From Silene latifolia (Eukaryota; Streptophyta; Magnoliopsida; Caryophyllales; Caryophyllaceae), in contig NC_133536.1 of NCBI RefSeq assembly GCF_048544455.1, positions 169,218,325 through 169,282,324 on the forward strand: 64,000 nt of DNA, given 5' to 3'. The notes beneath the pieces are model-generated. The model saw only the letters and a program-made list of their open reading frames with translations, was not told where the DNA came from and made no database searches. The position numbers were made by a program, and so were the translations under genes. Shown here in pieces: positions 37,192 through 49,946 of this stretch. Positions within the stretch are counted from its first letter, which is position 1. Each line of letters begins with the position of its first letter.

Positions 37192-38245
37192 TGAGGGGTA
37201 ATATCCGTATAAGACCCTTTAAATTTAGGACTATAACGTAAATTTAACATGCGAAATATGGTCATAAACGAAATACAAAACAGAAACGACAAAGATAAAG
37301 AATCAACCTCGGGTCCTTTGTAGTGCGGCGTAAAGAACAGAAATCAACAGAGATTTCCTCCTAATTGTTGCACCCAAGACCGTCTGAGACTATGCCCTTG
37401 TGCTAGAAATGCTTTCTAATTGACTTGCAATATTGAGAAAGCTATTGTGAGGTTTTACCGATGTGAGATCTAGGTTTCAGAGAGAAATGATCTCCAAAAC
37501 CCTAGTTTTCTGTAAAAATGAAATTGTCTAGGTCAAAAGGAGAGGGAGTCTCTCCTTTTGTTTGGTTCGGCCAGCCGTGGGTTTGCATGGGGAAGTGGGC
37601 TTTCACTTCCACTTAATTTTACCTCGTGGACCGGCTCGAGAAACGCTAAATGTATATGACGCGGTTTATTATAAATCGTCATCGGTTATCGGTTATTAAA
37701 ACATCAACTAATAACACGGGTTAGTTGAAGTATTAATACATGTCCGACAAGACGATATTGTATAATTTATTCAATATACATTAATTAAATATAATCGTTT
37801 ATATTTAATTTACGAATTAACTGTTTAATTCGCCTTAGCCCATTTTATTTAATCCGTATTAAATATAATATCTCAACATCACATTTTGACTAATTACTAG
37901 TCAAATAACTCGGACTAACTGGTTAGTCAAAATTGGCATCAACATGACTGTATTTTCACACTGTCACATCTCTCAAACGTATCCTATAGGTGTGACTTTT
38001 AGGGAGCAGTTGATCACCGCCATCTGTATGACAATAACGTCAAACTTATCTAGCAAGCCAACCGTTATTGATAAACGTGGATCAACTGATAATAATACCA
38101 AAAGTATGCCCTTTGATCCTTTTAGAGATTTATAAGTCCTTGCACTAACTGTTAAGGACACCAACCCCAACAAGCTCCCACTTGTCCGTACAAGTGTATG
38201 TGCAATGACGTTATCCGCACTAACTGGAGGACACAAGCTCCAACA
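37192..38245 (-). repeat. Copia B 5' LTR (right copy)
   Basis: 1,054-bp LTR, upstream LTR in element orientation, ending at the ACAGT target duplication. Confidence 0.9.
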
Positions 38246-38248
38246 ACA

Positions 38249-38370
38249 GTAATTATTGTTACTTTCACTATTGCGGCATTAATATTGATTATTTCACTAC
38301 TCCTGTTGTTGTTTCTAGCACTTTCACTAATATCGCTGATAATATTGTTACTTTTACTATACAAATGAGT
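38249..38370 (-). mobile_element. Helitron-like relic, right part
   Basis: Sequence from GTAATTATTGTTACTTTCAC resumes the repeat pattern left at 17679. Removing both LTR elements joins CCCGCC to GTAATTATTG, matching the neighbouring units of the relic. I could not find a clear 5' TC end further right. Confidence 0.6.
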
Positions 38371-41300
38371 GATTACTATCATATAACTATATCAAATGTT
38401 ACTACAATTCTTTTCTTTACTTACAAAATTACTTTTACTACTTAGTCATGCAATTTTAAGAGGATTATATATTTATATAAATATATTACATATATGCATT
38501 AAATCAAATCGAAAGAATTATGCAATATTATATATTATGGAATCTAACTTGAATTATTTATAACCTACTTATTATATTTTTGTATGTTAAATAATTAACA
38601 TCTCTATACATCTAATTAATATTTTTACAAAGTTTAATAAAATTGCATAGATTTTAAATTTAATATATAATTTTATGATTATAATAATTAATACCATAAG
38701 TGTGCATGTTTATACTAATTAATTATTTTATTTTAAGGAAATTGACCATCTTCTAATCTTCTATAAATTATTTAGGAAAATTATCAAGCATCTTCTTTCT
38801 TTTAGTCTCCTTGAAATTGACCATCTTAATTACTTATTTTATTTTAAGGAAATTGACCTTCTTAATTAATTATTTTATTTTAAGGAAATTGACCATTAAT
38901 ATAATTTAGTTTTAACCCAAACTATATAATATTTGCATAGAGATCCCTTAATCAGTTAATCGAGTCCATTACACAGTGCTATTGATTTAAAACTATATAG
39001 TATAATTAATTTGTATAACTTTCTTTAACTACATTGAAGTCCCTTAGTTCCTGGATTTAATATATAGTATTGATAATTATTATTATTATGTTTTGATTAG
39101 TCATTTTATGATATACATTATTACCTAATACGAAGATTATCAGTGTATGGTTTAGATCATATACTGATGTACACAAATATTACTATAAGACGGTTTTACA
39201 ATATTATTATGTGAGATCGCCTCATATAATTGAGTAGTTATTTTTATTTTTATTTTTAAAGTGGGTAGTTATAATACTCTTATCACATTACTACATATTA
39301 TAACACCGTCTTTTGAAAGACCAGCATAATTCATGTATATGGTGTTAAATCCTTGTATCACTTCTTTTCGGAAATTGGCCTTTGTAAGATCAATTGGTCT
39401 CTCTTAAGATGTTATATCCGTCTTAAGAATAAAACGCGTCAAATACTACTTCATTTGGCAAGATAGGATAATTATTTTGCTAGTTTTTATGAATTTTCTT
39501 TTTGTCTTACCAATACTATATGACTGGTCTTAAGGTTAAAACAGATATGTCTGTCTTAGATGAGAATTTGTATCGTAACTAAATCTCACCTAAGATAGAC
39601 CTATATTAGAGGTGATCATTAGCGGGCTTTAGCCGGACATGGACGGGCCTACACGTGACAAATGTGTCATGCGGGCCTAATTTTATTACCCGTGTCCACT
39701 GTAGCGTGCTTAGTTTGATTGTCCAAGCTTGTCCATCAAAATAGCCGGGCCTACCCACTGGCTCGTGAGCTCAAAGCTATAATAAAAAACTCGGTTGTTA
39801 GCCTAAACGAAATTACCTATAACCAAAAACTAAGTAGGTTTACGAACTTTCTTTTTGGGTTCGAATTCGTTTTTCTTAAATTTACATAAAAAAAAATAAG
39901 TTAGTTTATTGTTATATTACAATTTTTTTTATGTTATTAAAGTTGTGATGTATATAAAAATAGAAAAAGAAAATTTAGCAGTCCTAACAGACCGGTCCAT
40001 ATACATTTCTCTTAGTCCATACGCGCCAATTAGTTTAAGCGGACCTATTTTTATTGTCCATTATCCATTATTTTAATATATTTTTATAACCAAACACGCT
40101 TAAATAGCTGGCCAAGTGGAACGGGTCAAATGGGCCGACCCCCACTGAATAAGCTCTAAAACCTATATATCTACCAACCTACTAAACGTCGTCAACAAAT
40201 TATTAAATATCATCGACAATTTGTAATGCCTTTTCTAATTTGCCCCTCATTCTAACCTCCCCTCAATATACTTAATTTACATTTCTATTTTAAACCACAT
40301 AATCTTATCTAATACATTACGGATATCATCTTATATGGACCCATGTATTATTAAACAATTTGGCCCATCAAAATATTGTCACTAAAGAACCCTAACCCCA
40401 CAATTCCACATAAACACAAATTGTTTAATAAGGCGGTCTCATACCATGAGACAAGCCTATAAAGTAAAAGCCCAAAAAAGAACCAAATACATCCCAACAA
40501 AGAAATACAAAACCCCAACGATCTAAATTTCTGGATGGTGCCATGAGCTGCTTCTCTTCAAACAGAAAATCACCTTCTCGTCTTCAATCAAAAATCGGCC
40601 GGTGATTCTTCTACATGCCGCGTTGCTTCTCGTCCTCTCAGTAGACCCTAGCTAGTCATTTTAAGAGAGTGAGTCCTTAATATAAGACATTAAGTTCTCA
40701 AACTAATATAATCTTGAACTTGAATTCCTACTTTCCAAAAATATGTATCCAAACTAAAGTTGGTAGTAATCAAACTAAAAATGTTACTTCACCTGGTAAG
40801 ATTACCATAAAGACTTGGTTTCATAGCAAGCATGATGTTTTCAAACTAAAGCCGTAAGTTTTAAAGTAAGAACCAATACTTTTCAAACTGAGAGTATAAG
40901 ACAAAGGTATGTGTTAAATATTACTCCGTAAGTTTTATTTGAATTCCCTAAATTTTCACTTGAAAAATCAGAACTTTAACATAAAAAACATGAACATGGT
41001 AATACAAATTAGTTGTCAATTTCAACTTATTAAAATATGATACCTTCAAAATCTAATTCCATACTTGTGGGTGAATGGCGTCACCGTCGATGCCGCCGTT
41101 CTTATTCAATTTCGTGTAATTGATCGGTGTTGCGAAGATTTGGGTTGATGGCTGGGAGATAGTGTAGCGGTGGCGATTGCGGAGGTGGTGGGGGAAAGAT
41201 CGTTATGGGGATGAAGGAGACTAAATCACCAATGTCCGTACTCCGTAGCTTATGTTTCTGGGAGCGTTAATACTGTTATATGGGTTTCACTTTTATTGGG

Positions 41301-41839
41301 CTAATTCTCCAATTGGGCCCGTCCTATGTTATAGGACGGTCTTATTGGAGAGTTGCTACCACATAAAACACCCACCCCCTCCTTAATAAACACTACTCTA
41401 TCTCTCTTTTCCCTATAACTCTTCAGCCGCTCCGCTTCCGCCGTCATTTGTTATTGTGTCACCTCTCGGGCTCTCATTCTGGGTTAAACACCGCTCTATT
41501 TTCTTTCATCCAAGATCATCCTCAATCTCTGAATCTCACCCTCGGAGGGTTCATGCATGAAGCCATGAAGAATAATTTATAAGGATTACAAAAAGAGTAT
41601 GTATGGATCATTTCCATCTTTGATAATTTTTCCTGGGTTGACGATTTCTGGTGTTTGCGGACGATAAAACATTTCAATCGATATTATTGTATAATTTTTT
41701 CAATCTTTGATAAATTTTTCTGGTGTTTTTTTTTTCAATTAAATTTTAACATATTTAAATATTTTGAACATATTAATATATGTCCCTGATTGATTTTTTT
41801 GAGGAAAATATCTTTGTACTTTATTATTTTGTTTCCTGT
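38371..41839. other. AT-rich region between the two nests, no recognised gene
   Basis: The stretch is very AT-rich. A TTATTTTAAGGAAATTGACC unit recurs near 38724, 38834 and 38869. A GC-richer patch at 39610-39790 (repeated CGGGCC and TAGCGGGC) may be a decayed hAT-type MITE, and 40430-40680 and 41080-41300 have gene-like base composition but no ORF or domain I can name. Confidence 0.5.
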
Positions 41840-42442
41840 TGATGGGACATATTCTGCACCGCTGACCAAGTCAACATATTGAACAAAGGTCAAAGATATC
41901 CACAGCAAGTCAGCGACTTAGACAGCCTAGCCGATGCAGCCCATCGGCCTGTCAGCCTGGGTCCCGGCATAACAACCTGCCAGCCGGGATACATATCCGC
42001 GTACTCATATCCAAGACCTCTCGGCGGTGGGTCAACATGGCCCGCCGGCCTGCCATAGGTCCCTCGGCCGAGGGGTAAATCAGTCTTTCCACCTGCTAGC
42101 CACTTGGCCACTACGTGACAAAAGGTGAAAGCCTATAAATACTCCTCAACCTTCATTGAGGAAAGGATCCACACATAAAAACCTAAGTACACTATTCATC
42201 TGGTAATATCTTCCTTATCTCTCTACAATACGTATCTAGCCAAGTAACGCGACTTAATCCTTTAAGTCTACTGACTTGAGCGTCGGAGTGAGTACGCTTG
42301 GCACAAAGCCAAGCCCTCAGTTCGTTCATTGTTGCAGGAGAGGCCGCGAGGAAAGATAGAAGCAAGAAGGATTCAATCCAAGACATTATTCTACAAGCCA
42401 CGGGTGGTAACAAATATCTGCTCTGGAATTACACCCGGAACA
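41840..42442 (+). repeat. Element D 5' LTR
   Basis: 603-bp LTR with a TATAAATA box at 42134-42141. It differs from the 3' LTR by few substitutions and lacks a 10-bp CACTTGGCC-type duplication found there near 58350. Confidence 0.88.
42134..42141 (+). promoter_or_regulatory. TATA box in element D LTR
   Basis: TATAAATA in the 5' LTR, repeated in the 3' LTR at 58386-58393; the likely promoter for gag-protease. Confidence 0.65.
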
Positions 42443-42444
42443 AT

Positions 42445-42462
42445 TGGCGCCGTCTGTGGGGA
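42445..42462 (+). other. Element D primer binding site
   Basis: TGGCGCCGTCTGTGGGGA follows the LTR after two bases. This is the common Tat-lineage primer site; which tRNA it matches was not checked. Confidence 0.7.
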
Positions 42463-42525
42463 AGACACTAGAAGCTAGTCACATTCATTCCCAAACAACA
42501 AAAACCCACCCAAAAAGCTAAGAAG

Positions 42526-44047
42526 ATGTCGAAACAACAAGACGCAGTCGTAACCGACGAAACCGCGTTCTACCAAGATGATACGTTCAACAAATCCGGA
42601 GTTGTGCAACCCTCCGCCGGTCAAACGATTCAACCGGAGTACGGGATGCCAATAATACCGGATGCTCCGCTGCCTGCCGACCAGGTCACCATCATGGGAC
42701 ATGTGGTTGACGTGGCAAAACTGAAGGTGCTCCTGGATCTAATCGGGAGTACGCCGGCTCACACTGTCACGTCGACAAGAGCGGCAGAAATCGTCCAGGA
42801 GACCAGGGCCCAAAATGTGACTCCGAGAAACTTGAACGAAGCACTGGAAGAAGCTGACTACGTCAAATCGCCGGGGGAGCCCAAAGTGGGCGCAGTGGAC
42901 CTAAGTCCTTCCCATACTCATGGGAGGACAGCGTCCCCGCAACACGAACGAGGCTTACCCCGAAGAAGCCAGAGAAGTCCGACTCAGCAGAGTTGGGGAA
43001 GGGGTCCGAGTCGAAGAAGGAGTCCCTCCCGCTACGAGGGGAGGAGCCAGATTAGGGATACGAGGAGCCGATCGCCGCGTGTCGTGCGACACGTAGTCAG
43101 GCAACCCCTCAACGCCTACGTCCTAGAAGTCCCGGTGCCAACTAAGCTCAAGTTGCCACCTATATCATATAAAGGAGATAGCGATCCAGCCGACCACGCC
43201 GAGGCTTTCGAGTCTTACATGTCGGTATGGGAGCAGCCTGATGAGGTCTGGTGCCGAGTTTTCCCAACAACTTTGCATGGGATGGCTCAGAGCTGGTACA
43301 AGGGGCTTCCGGACGGCTCGGTGTACTATTACGCCGACCTAAAGGACGTGTTCCTAGCCCAGTATTCCTGCAACAAGAGGAGAGCCGTGGAGACATCTGA
43401 CCTCCTGACTATCAGACAAGAGGGAGGCGAGTCTCTCCGGAGCTATGTGAAAAGGTTTGATGGAAAGGTCCAGCAGATTCGAGAAATTAATCCCGAGCTG
43501 GCGGCCTTCGCGCTGATGAAAGGCCTCCCAAGGGGAGCCTTAAAAAATGAACTCATCAAAAGCGGAGGCCTGGGCTTGGACGCCGCCAGGAAGTTGGCCG
43601 ACCAAGCCATCAAGGTAGAGGATTATCACAAGACCTGGGTAGATCCCAGCGAGGCCGAGCACTCAGAAAAGAAGAGCCACCGGGAGGACAACCCGGATGA
43701 AAGACGCCGTGACAACAACGGGTCTCGGTCCGATGAAAGACGCCGGAAGAATAATAGGTCACGGTCGGACAGATCCGCCCGGAAACAGGACTCGGCGGAC
43801 GCCGGGTGGAATTCAGGAACGTACCACCAGAGGCGGTATAGTGAAAAAACCCCTCTCGTCGTGTCAGCCGCCGAGGTCTTCGCCCTGAGCAAAAACGAGG
43901 GCCAGAAGTGGGAGAGACCCCCCAAGCCAAAAAGCGACGGCGACACGAGCCAGTATTGTGAATACCACGGCCACACCGGCCATCTAACCAACGACTGCCG
44001 GCATCTAAAGAATGCCATCGAAGAGCTGATCCGGAAGGGGAGCCTCT
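42526..44047 (+). CDS. Element D gag, first part of gag-protease ORF
   Basis: The ATG at 42526 opens a Retrotrans_gag-type protein: a variable N-terminus, Arg/Ser-rich linker (about residues 140-190), the capsid-like core (FESYMSVWEQPDEVWCRVFP; MAQSWYKGLP; SYVKRFDGKVQQIREI), a charged RS-like linker and a CCHC-type end (CEYHGHTGHLTNDCRHLKN). The frame runs to 44047, where copia C begins. Removing copia C and one 5-bp target copy joins it in frame to 53019-53806, giving a 769-codon gag-protease ORF with no stop. Confidence 0.88.
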
Positions 44048-45048
44048 TGTGGGTTAATATCCGTATACTACCCCTTAAATTGCAGGACTATAACGTAAAA
44101 TTTACATGCAATTTATAGTCATAAAACGATAAAACATTAGAAACGATAAGGAACAAGAAATAACCTCGGGTCCCTTAAATTGCGGCGTAAAGAGCAGAAA
44201 TCAAAGCAGATTTCCTCCTAATCGTTACACCCAAGACTTTGTCCGAGATATGCCCTTGTGCTAGAACAGTGTTCTCCGATTGCCTTGCAATATTGGGAGA
44301 ACTGATGTGAGTTTGCTTGAGATGTGAGATCTCGGTTTCTACAGAGAAGAATGCTCTCTCGAAACCCTAATATTTTAGCAACAATGAAATTAATTTAGAC
44401 AAGAGGAGAAATCTCTCCTTTTGTCTTGGATGGCTCGGCCAAACCGTGAGGAGGGAACCTCATGGGCTTTTTAATTTCCTCTTCACTTAAGCTCGCGGTC
44501 CGGTCCAAAACTCGCTAAGTGTATATGACGCGTCGATTATAAGTCATTTATCGGTTATCGGAAATTAAGGCATCGCTAATAATACGGGTTAGTCAATTAT
44601 TAATGCGTGTCCGACAAAAAACAAAAGATTGTATAATTATATTCAATATACATTTAATTAAATATAAATCACGTATATTTAATTTTACGAATTAATCAAG
44701 TTAATTCGCCTTAGCCCATGATATTTAATCCGTATTAAATATAATATCTCAACATCACATATTTGACTAATTACTAGTCAAATAACTCGGACTAACTGGT
44801 TAGTCAATTTTGGCATCTACATGACAGTATTTTCATACCGTCACATCTCTCGTACGTATCCTATAGGTGTGACTTTTAGGGACCAGTTGATCACCGCCAT
44901 CTGTATGACAATAACGTCAAACTTATCTAGCAAGCCAACCGTTATTGATAAACGTGGATCAACTGATAATAATACCAAAGTATGCCCTTTGATCCTTTTA
45001 GAGGTTTATAAGTCCTTGCACTAACTGTTAAGGACACCAACCCCAACA
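44048..45048 (-). repeat. Copia C 3' LTR (left copy)
   Basis: 1,001 bp. A block at about 44500-44700 differs from the right LTR by clustered small changes, while the rest is almost identical. Confidence 0.87.
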
Positions 45049-45121
45049 AGCTCCCACTTGTCCGTACAAGTGTATGTGCAATGACGTTATCCGCACTAAC
45101 TGGAGGACACAAGCCCCAACA
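45049..45121. repeat. Second copy of duplicated polypurine/U3 junction in copia C
   Basis: The 73 bp from AGCTCCCACTTGTCC to CCCCAACA is internal in copia C but part of the LTR in copia B (27639-27711 and 38173-38245). It is one unit of a tandem duplication; each unit has ACTTGTCCGTACAAGT, a hairpin next to the purine tract. Confidence 0.82.
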
Positions 45122-45914
45122 AACTCCCACTTGTCCGTACAAGTGTATGTGCGATAACCGATTCTCATATTCATTTAAAATCTCTCCCACTCAATATAAA
45201 ACAATTTGCAGATCTGGATCCACAAAGGTCGTATTTTACAATCGATCTGTATCTAGAGTGGTTTCCCCGACTAGAGAGTAACTTAACTGATAAAGCGAAT
45301 CCGTATCCGAGCATGGCCATGCATTTCGATTCTGACTCCTCGAGTGGCCCTGAGAAATATCGAGTACCCGATAAAGGCTGAATATTTCCTTCAACTCGAC
45401 TCCTTCCGATCTAAGCACAAAGCATGAAATGACCCGAAAAAATCTACTTGGCCCCCTGTTACGGATGACCGTGAGAAAGAAACCAAAGTCACCCAAAATC
45501 GCCGTAGTCTCAAGAGACAAATCGATAGTCAAAGAATCGACTCTTAGGATCACTATGGAGGTCCTATCCACGACCGGGCAACGAATGTTATAAAACATTT
45601 AGGACTCCACGTCGATGTCACATAGGTGTCCTACGAAATATCCGTATAAATCGCCTCTGTGATTGGTCAGTCAACCGGTTGACTTATGGCTCGTTGAACC
45701 CACCATCAACCAACGTCACAAAATAATTGCCAGAGTTATCAGCTCATGTGGGCAATTAAGGACTGAAAAGATATAATGTTTGTTCAGTTCACTTTGTGGT
45801 GTTCAAAATTTGTCGTACAAATCCACATGAAAAACAAAATATATATATATAAAATATCAAAACGATGATGTCGTATAGAGTACAAGGAGAATGAATCTAA
45901 TCCATAAAAGAGTA

Positions 45915-48900
45915 CTACAACTTAGGAACACGTTTGATTCCCATGGAATTTACGTGCCCTTCATGCTTATCTTGTCGTAATGCTTTAGTGAGAGGATCTG
46001 CTATGTTCTCATCTGTAGCAATCTTTTCTATCACTACTTCCTTTTGCTCCACGTAATCCCGGATTAGATGAGCTTTCCGTTGTACATGTCTAGATTTGTT
46101 GCTAGACTTTGGCTCCTTAGCTTGGAAGATGGCACCACTATTGTCGCAATAGATGGTGATCGGGTCATTCGAACTAGGCACTACAGAGAGCCCATGTAAG
46201 AATTGACGCATCCATATCGCTTCCTTTGTTGCTTCGATGCGGCATAGTACTCGGACTCGATCGTAGAATCTGTAAGTTTGTTTCGAACTCTTCCAAATTG
46301 ATCAGCGCCATTAAGAGTAAAAACGAATCCAGACTGAGATTTCGAGTCATCTCGATCCGTTTGGAAGCTAGCATCTGCGTAACCGGTTGCGCATAGCTTT
46401 TGAGAGCCTCCATAAGTCAATGCCCAATCTTTAGTCCTTCGGAGGTACTTAAGAATGTTCTTGACAGCCAACCAATGTGGTTCACCTGGTTGCTGTTGGA
46501 ATCGACTTGTCATACTCAATGCATATGCCACGTCCGGACGTGTGCATATCATGGCATACATGATTGATCCTATAGCCGAAGCATAAGGAATCCGTGTCAT
46601 GCGCTCTTTCTCTTCCGGTGTCTCTGGTGCCTGAGACTTGCTCAAATGCACCCCTGGAGCCATAGGAAGGAACCCCTTCTTGGAGTTAGTCATGCTGAAT
46701 CTCTCTAGGACTTTGTCTATGTAAGACTCCTGACTGAGAGATAACATCCGTCGTGATCTATCTCGATAGATACGGATGCCTAGAATTCTTTGTGCCTCTC
46801 CCAGATCTTTCATCTGGAAATGGTTTTTCAACCATACTTTCACCGAAGTTAAGAGAGGTATGTCATTCCCAATCAGGAGTATGTCGTCAACATACAATAT
46901 TAGGAAGACAATCTTGCTCCCACTCGACTTGATATATAGACATGGTTCCTCGACCGATCGAGTAAATCCATTGTCTTTTATCACTTGGTCGAAGCGATGA
47001 TTCCAACTCCTTGATGCTTGCTTAAGTCCATAAATGGAACGCTTAAGCTTGCACACTTTCTTAGGATGTTTAGGATCGATGAAACCTTCGGGTTGTACCA
47101 TGTACAACTCTTCCTCCAAAAAGCCGTTTAAGAAGGCGGTTTTCACGTCCATTTGCCAAATTTCATAGTCATGAAAAGCGGCAATCGCTAAGATAATCCG
47201 AATGGAACGCAGCATAACTACGGGTGCAAAAATCTCATCGTAGTGCAAACCTGGCACTTGGGTGAAACCTTTAGCAACTAGTCGTGCTTTGTAGATATCT
47301 TGTTGACCTTCCACAGAATGCTTTATCTTGTAAAGCCATTTGCATTGAAGGGGACGAACCTTAGCAGGTAAGTCAACAAGATCCCACACGTTGTTCTCAT
47401 ACATAGAGTCCATCTCGGATTGCATGGCCTCAAGCCATAGCTTTGAGTCAGAACTTGTCATGGCACCTTTATAGGTTGCGGGTTCACTACTCGTTAAGAG
47501 TAGAACGTCATCTATGTCATGTTCCTCGACCATACCAATGTATCTGTCCGGAGGAATAGAGACTCTACCCGACCTCCTAGGTTCCTCAGGAATATTCACC
47601 GCAGCCGGGATTGAAGGAATTGGTTCCTCCAATGGTTGCTCGGTGTTTGGTTCTTGAATCTCCGACAGGTCGAAGGTTCTATCACTCTTTGCATTCTCGA
47701 GAAATTCCTTCTCTAAGAATGTCGCACTAGCCGCAACAAAAACGCGTTGTTCGGTTGGCGAATAAAAGTAATGACCACGTGATCCTTTAGGATAACCTAT
47801 AAAGTATGTCTTGAACGATCGCGGGCCGAGCTTATCTTCAGGTCTCCACTTGACATAAGCCTCGCAGCCCCAAACCCGTATAAAGGACAAGTTAGGGACC
47901 GTTCCCTTCCATAATTCATATGGAGTCTTGTCAACAGCTTTAGACGGACTTCGGTTAAGTATTAGAGCGGCTGACATAAGAGCATAACCCCATAATGAAT
48001 CAGGTAATATCGTGTGACTCATCATGGATCGAACCATATCAAGTAGTGTTCGATTTCTCCGTTCGGACACACCGTTCAGCTGAGGTGTTCTAGGTGGAGT
48101 TAACTGTAGGGCAATCCCACAGTCCTTTAGGTGTTGATCAAACTCGTGAGAAAGATACTCGCCACCACGATCTGAACGCAGTGTTTTAATCTTTCTACCT
48201 AATAGGTTCTGCACCCTATTCTGGTATTCCTTAAATTTCTCAAAGGATTCACTTTTGTGCTTCATTAAGTAGACATAGCCATATCTACTCAAATCGTCCG
48301 TGAAAGTGATGAAATACCTATAGCCTTCTCGTGCGGTGATTGACATAGGACCACATACATCCGTGTGTATGAGCCCTAATAGGTCAGCAGCGCGCATTCC
48401 AACACCTTTGAAGGAAATCCGAGTCATCTTACCGATGAGACATGATTCACACGTGCCAAATGATTGAAAATCAAAGGCCGAGATAGCTCCATGTTTGATG
48501 AGCCGTTTAACGCGTTTCTCATTAATGTGTCCCATACTGGCAGCGATTACCATAGATACGTTTGATCTTTGTCACCAACCTTTAACTTTTTATTCATTAC
48601 GTGTAATATATCATTGGTCCGATCTAAAACATAAATTCCATTCATGGAAACCGCCTTTGCCAGAAATCATATCGTGTAATGAGAAAATGCAAGCATTGTT
48701 TTCTATTACAAATGAAAAACCAAGTTTATCAAGCGGAAATGTAAATAATGTTTTTAGAAAGACTGGGTACATAATAGCAATCATATAATGATAACTCAAA
48801 TCCGCTAGGAAGTCGGATCACATATGTCCCCTTGGAGATGGCAAAACTACTTTGCTCCATTTCCAACACGCAGTCCACCTCACCCTTTACGAGGGGTTCG

Positions 48901-49946
48901 ATGTTTCGGAGCCCCCGCACATGATTACACAGATGAGAACCACAACCAAAGATCAAGTACCCAAGTTCCGTAACTTGCGTGGTTGATCTCAATCATATGA
49001 ATAAAAGTAGAAGAGAGAGAAGACATACCAACAGGTTTAACACGACCTGCCTTTAAGTCCTCATGATAAACAGGACATGTGCGTCTCCAATGCCCAGTCT
49101 TGTGGCAATGATGGCATTCCATGTTTTCACTCTTGCTCTTTGTCATGCCTGATGAGTTACTCGCCTCACCAGACCACTCTTCCCCGAACCCGACTTCTTG
49201 AATTTCGCCTTACCTCATCATTAGGTTTGCCGAGCTTTGCCCTTACCCTTTCCTTTATTTGACACAACAAGAACATCCTTTGAGCTCCCACTCGCACTTC
49301 ATGTCCTTCTCGGTCTGTACGAGAAGGGAGTGCAGTTCATGGGGAGTTTTCTTCAAATCATTCATATAGTAATTCGCTCTAAATTGCGAAAAACCATCGT
49401 GGAGTGAATGAAGCATGCGATCGATAACAATGTTCTCGCTGATGTTACAGTTAAAGGTCTCTCGCTTCTCGACATTCTCAATCATGCCGAGAATGTGTGG
49501 GCTAACCGGTTGGCCCTTTCTCGGAGTCTCGCATCGAAGAAGCGAGTGGTATGCTCATAGGTCACGATTCTCGGTGCTTTTGAGAATTCCTTAGTGAGCG
49601 TGGTGAAAATCTTGTTTGCACCTTGGGCTATGAAGCGTTTCTGCAAATTGGGTTCCATTGCAAAAATAAGTACGTTCTTTACCGCACCCGCTTCCAAAGC
49701 GAAATCGTTATACTTGTCGATTTCGTTAATTCCAGCCGTGGGACCTGGGTTTAACGGCATGGGCTCAAGCAGATATCCGAGCTTCCCGTCGGCGGCGCGC
49801 ATTCCGTAATGCCGCCTCCCACCCGCGGGTTGGATCCGTCATTCTTCGATCCGAGTGGACTGATTCATCTGACTCATGAAGATCCTAAGCCAGGACTCAC
49901 GGTCCAATGTGGCACTTGGCATTGGGTTATCACTTGAACCAGCCAT
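45915..49946 (-). pseudogene. Copia C gag-pol, degenerate
   Basis: The ATG at 49946 (MAGSSDNPMPSATLDRESWL) corresponds to that of copia B. A 790-aa open stretch (48553-46181) covers GAG-pre-integrase, integrase (DVCGPM, SDRGGEYLSHEF), RT (YVDD at 46883-46894) and part of RNase H. The RNase H end and terminus (YCDNSGAIFQAKEPKSSN, then IADPLTKALRQDKHEGHVNS) continue in another frame to a stop at 45915. Gag, knuckle and protease (49800-48600) are split by several 1-5 bp indels relative to copia B, so it is not functional as read. Confidence 0.88.

Larger units (their letters stand above)
26651..38245 (-). mobile_element. Ty1/copia retrotransposon B with an L1 insertion
   Basis: LTRs (1,061 and 1,054 bp) run from TGAGGGGTAATATCC to CAAGCTCCAACA on +. 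A perfect 5-bp target duplication ACAGT flanks it (26646-26650 and 38246-38250). The primer site TGGTATCAGAGC lies next to the right LTR, so transcription runs on the minus strand. The element inserted 2 bp outside the LARD terminus, so its target duplication includes the last three LARD bases. It carries a degenerate gag-pol, a leader with a palindrome array, and an L1 fragment between pol and the 3' LTR. Confidence 0.92.

Noticed and set aside
39610..40160. GC-rich TAGCGGGC/CGGGCC patch as a hAT MITE
   Set aside because: Possible ends are too divergent and no target duplication could be fixed.
40540..41300. Possible host exon fragments between the two nests
   Set aside because: Base composition is gene-like, but there is no sustained ORF, no splice-consistent chain and no recognised motif.
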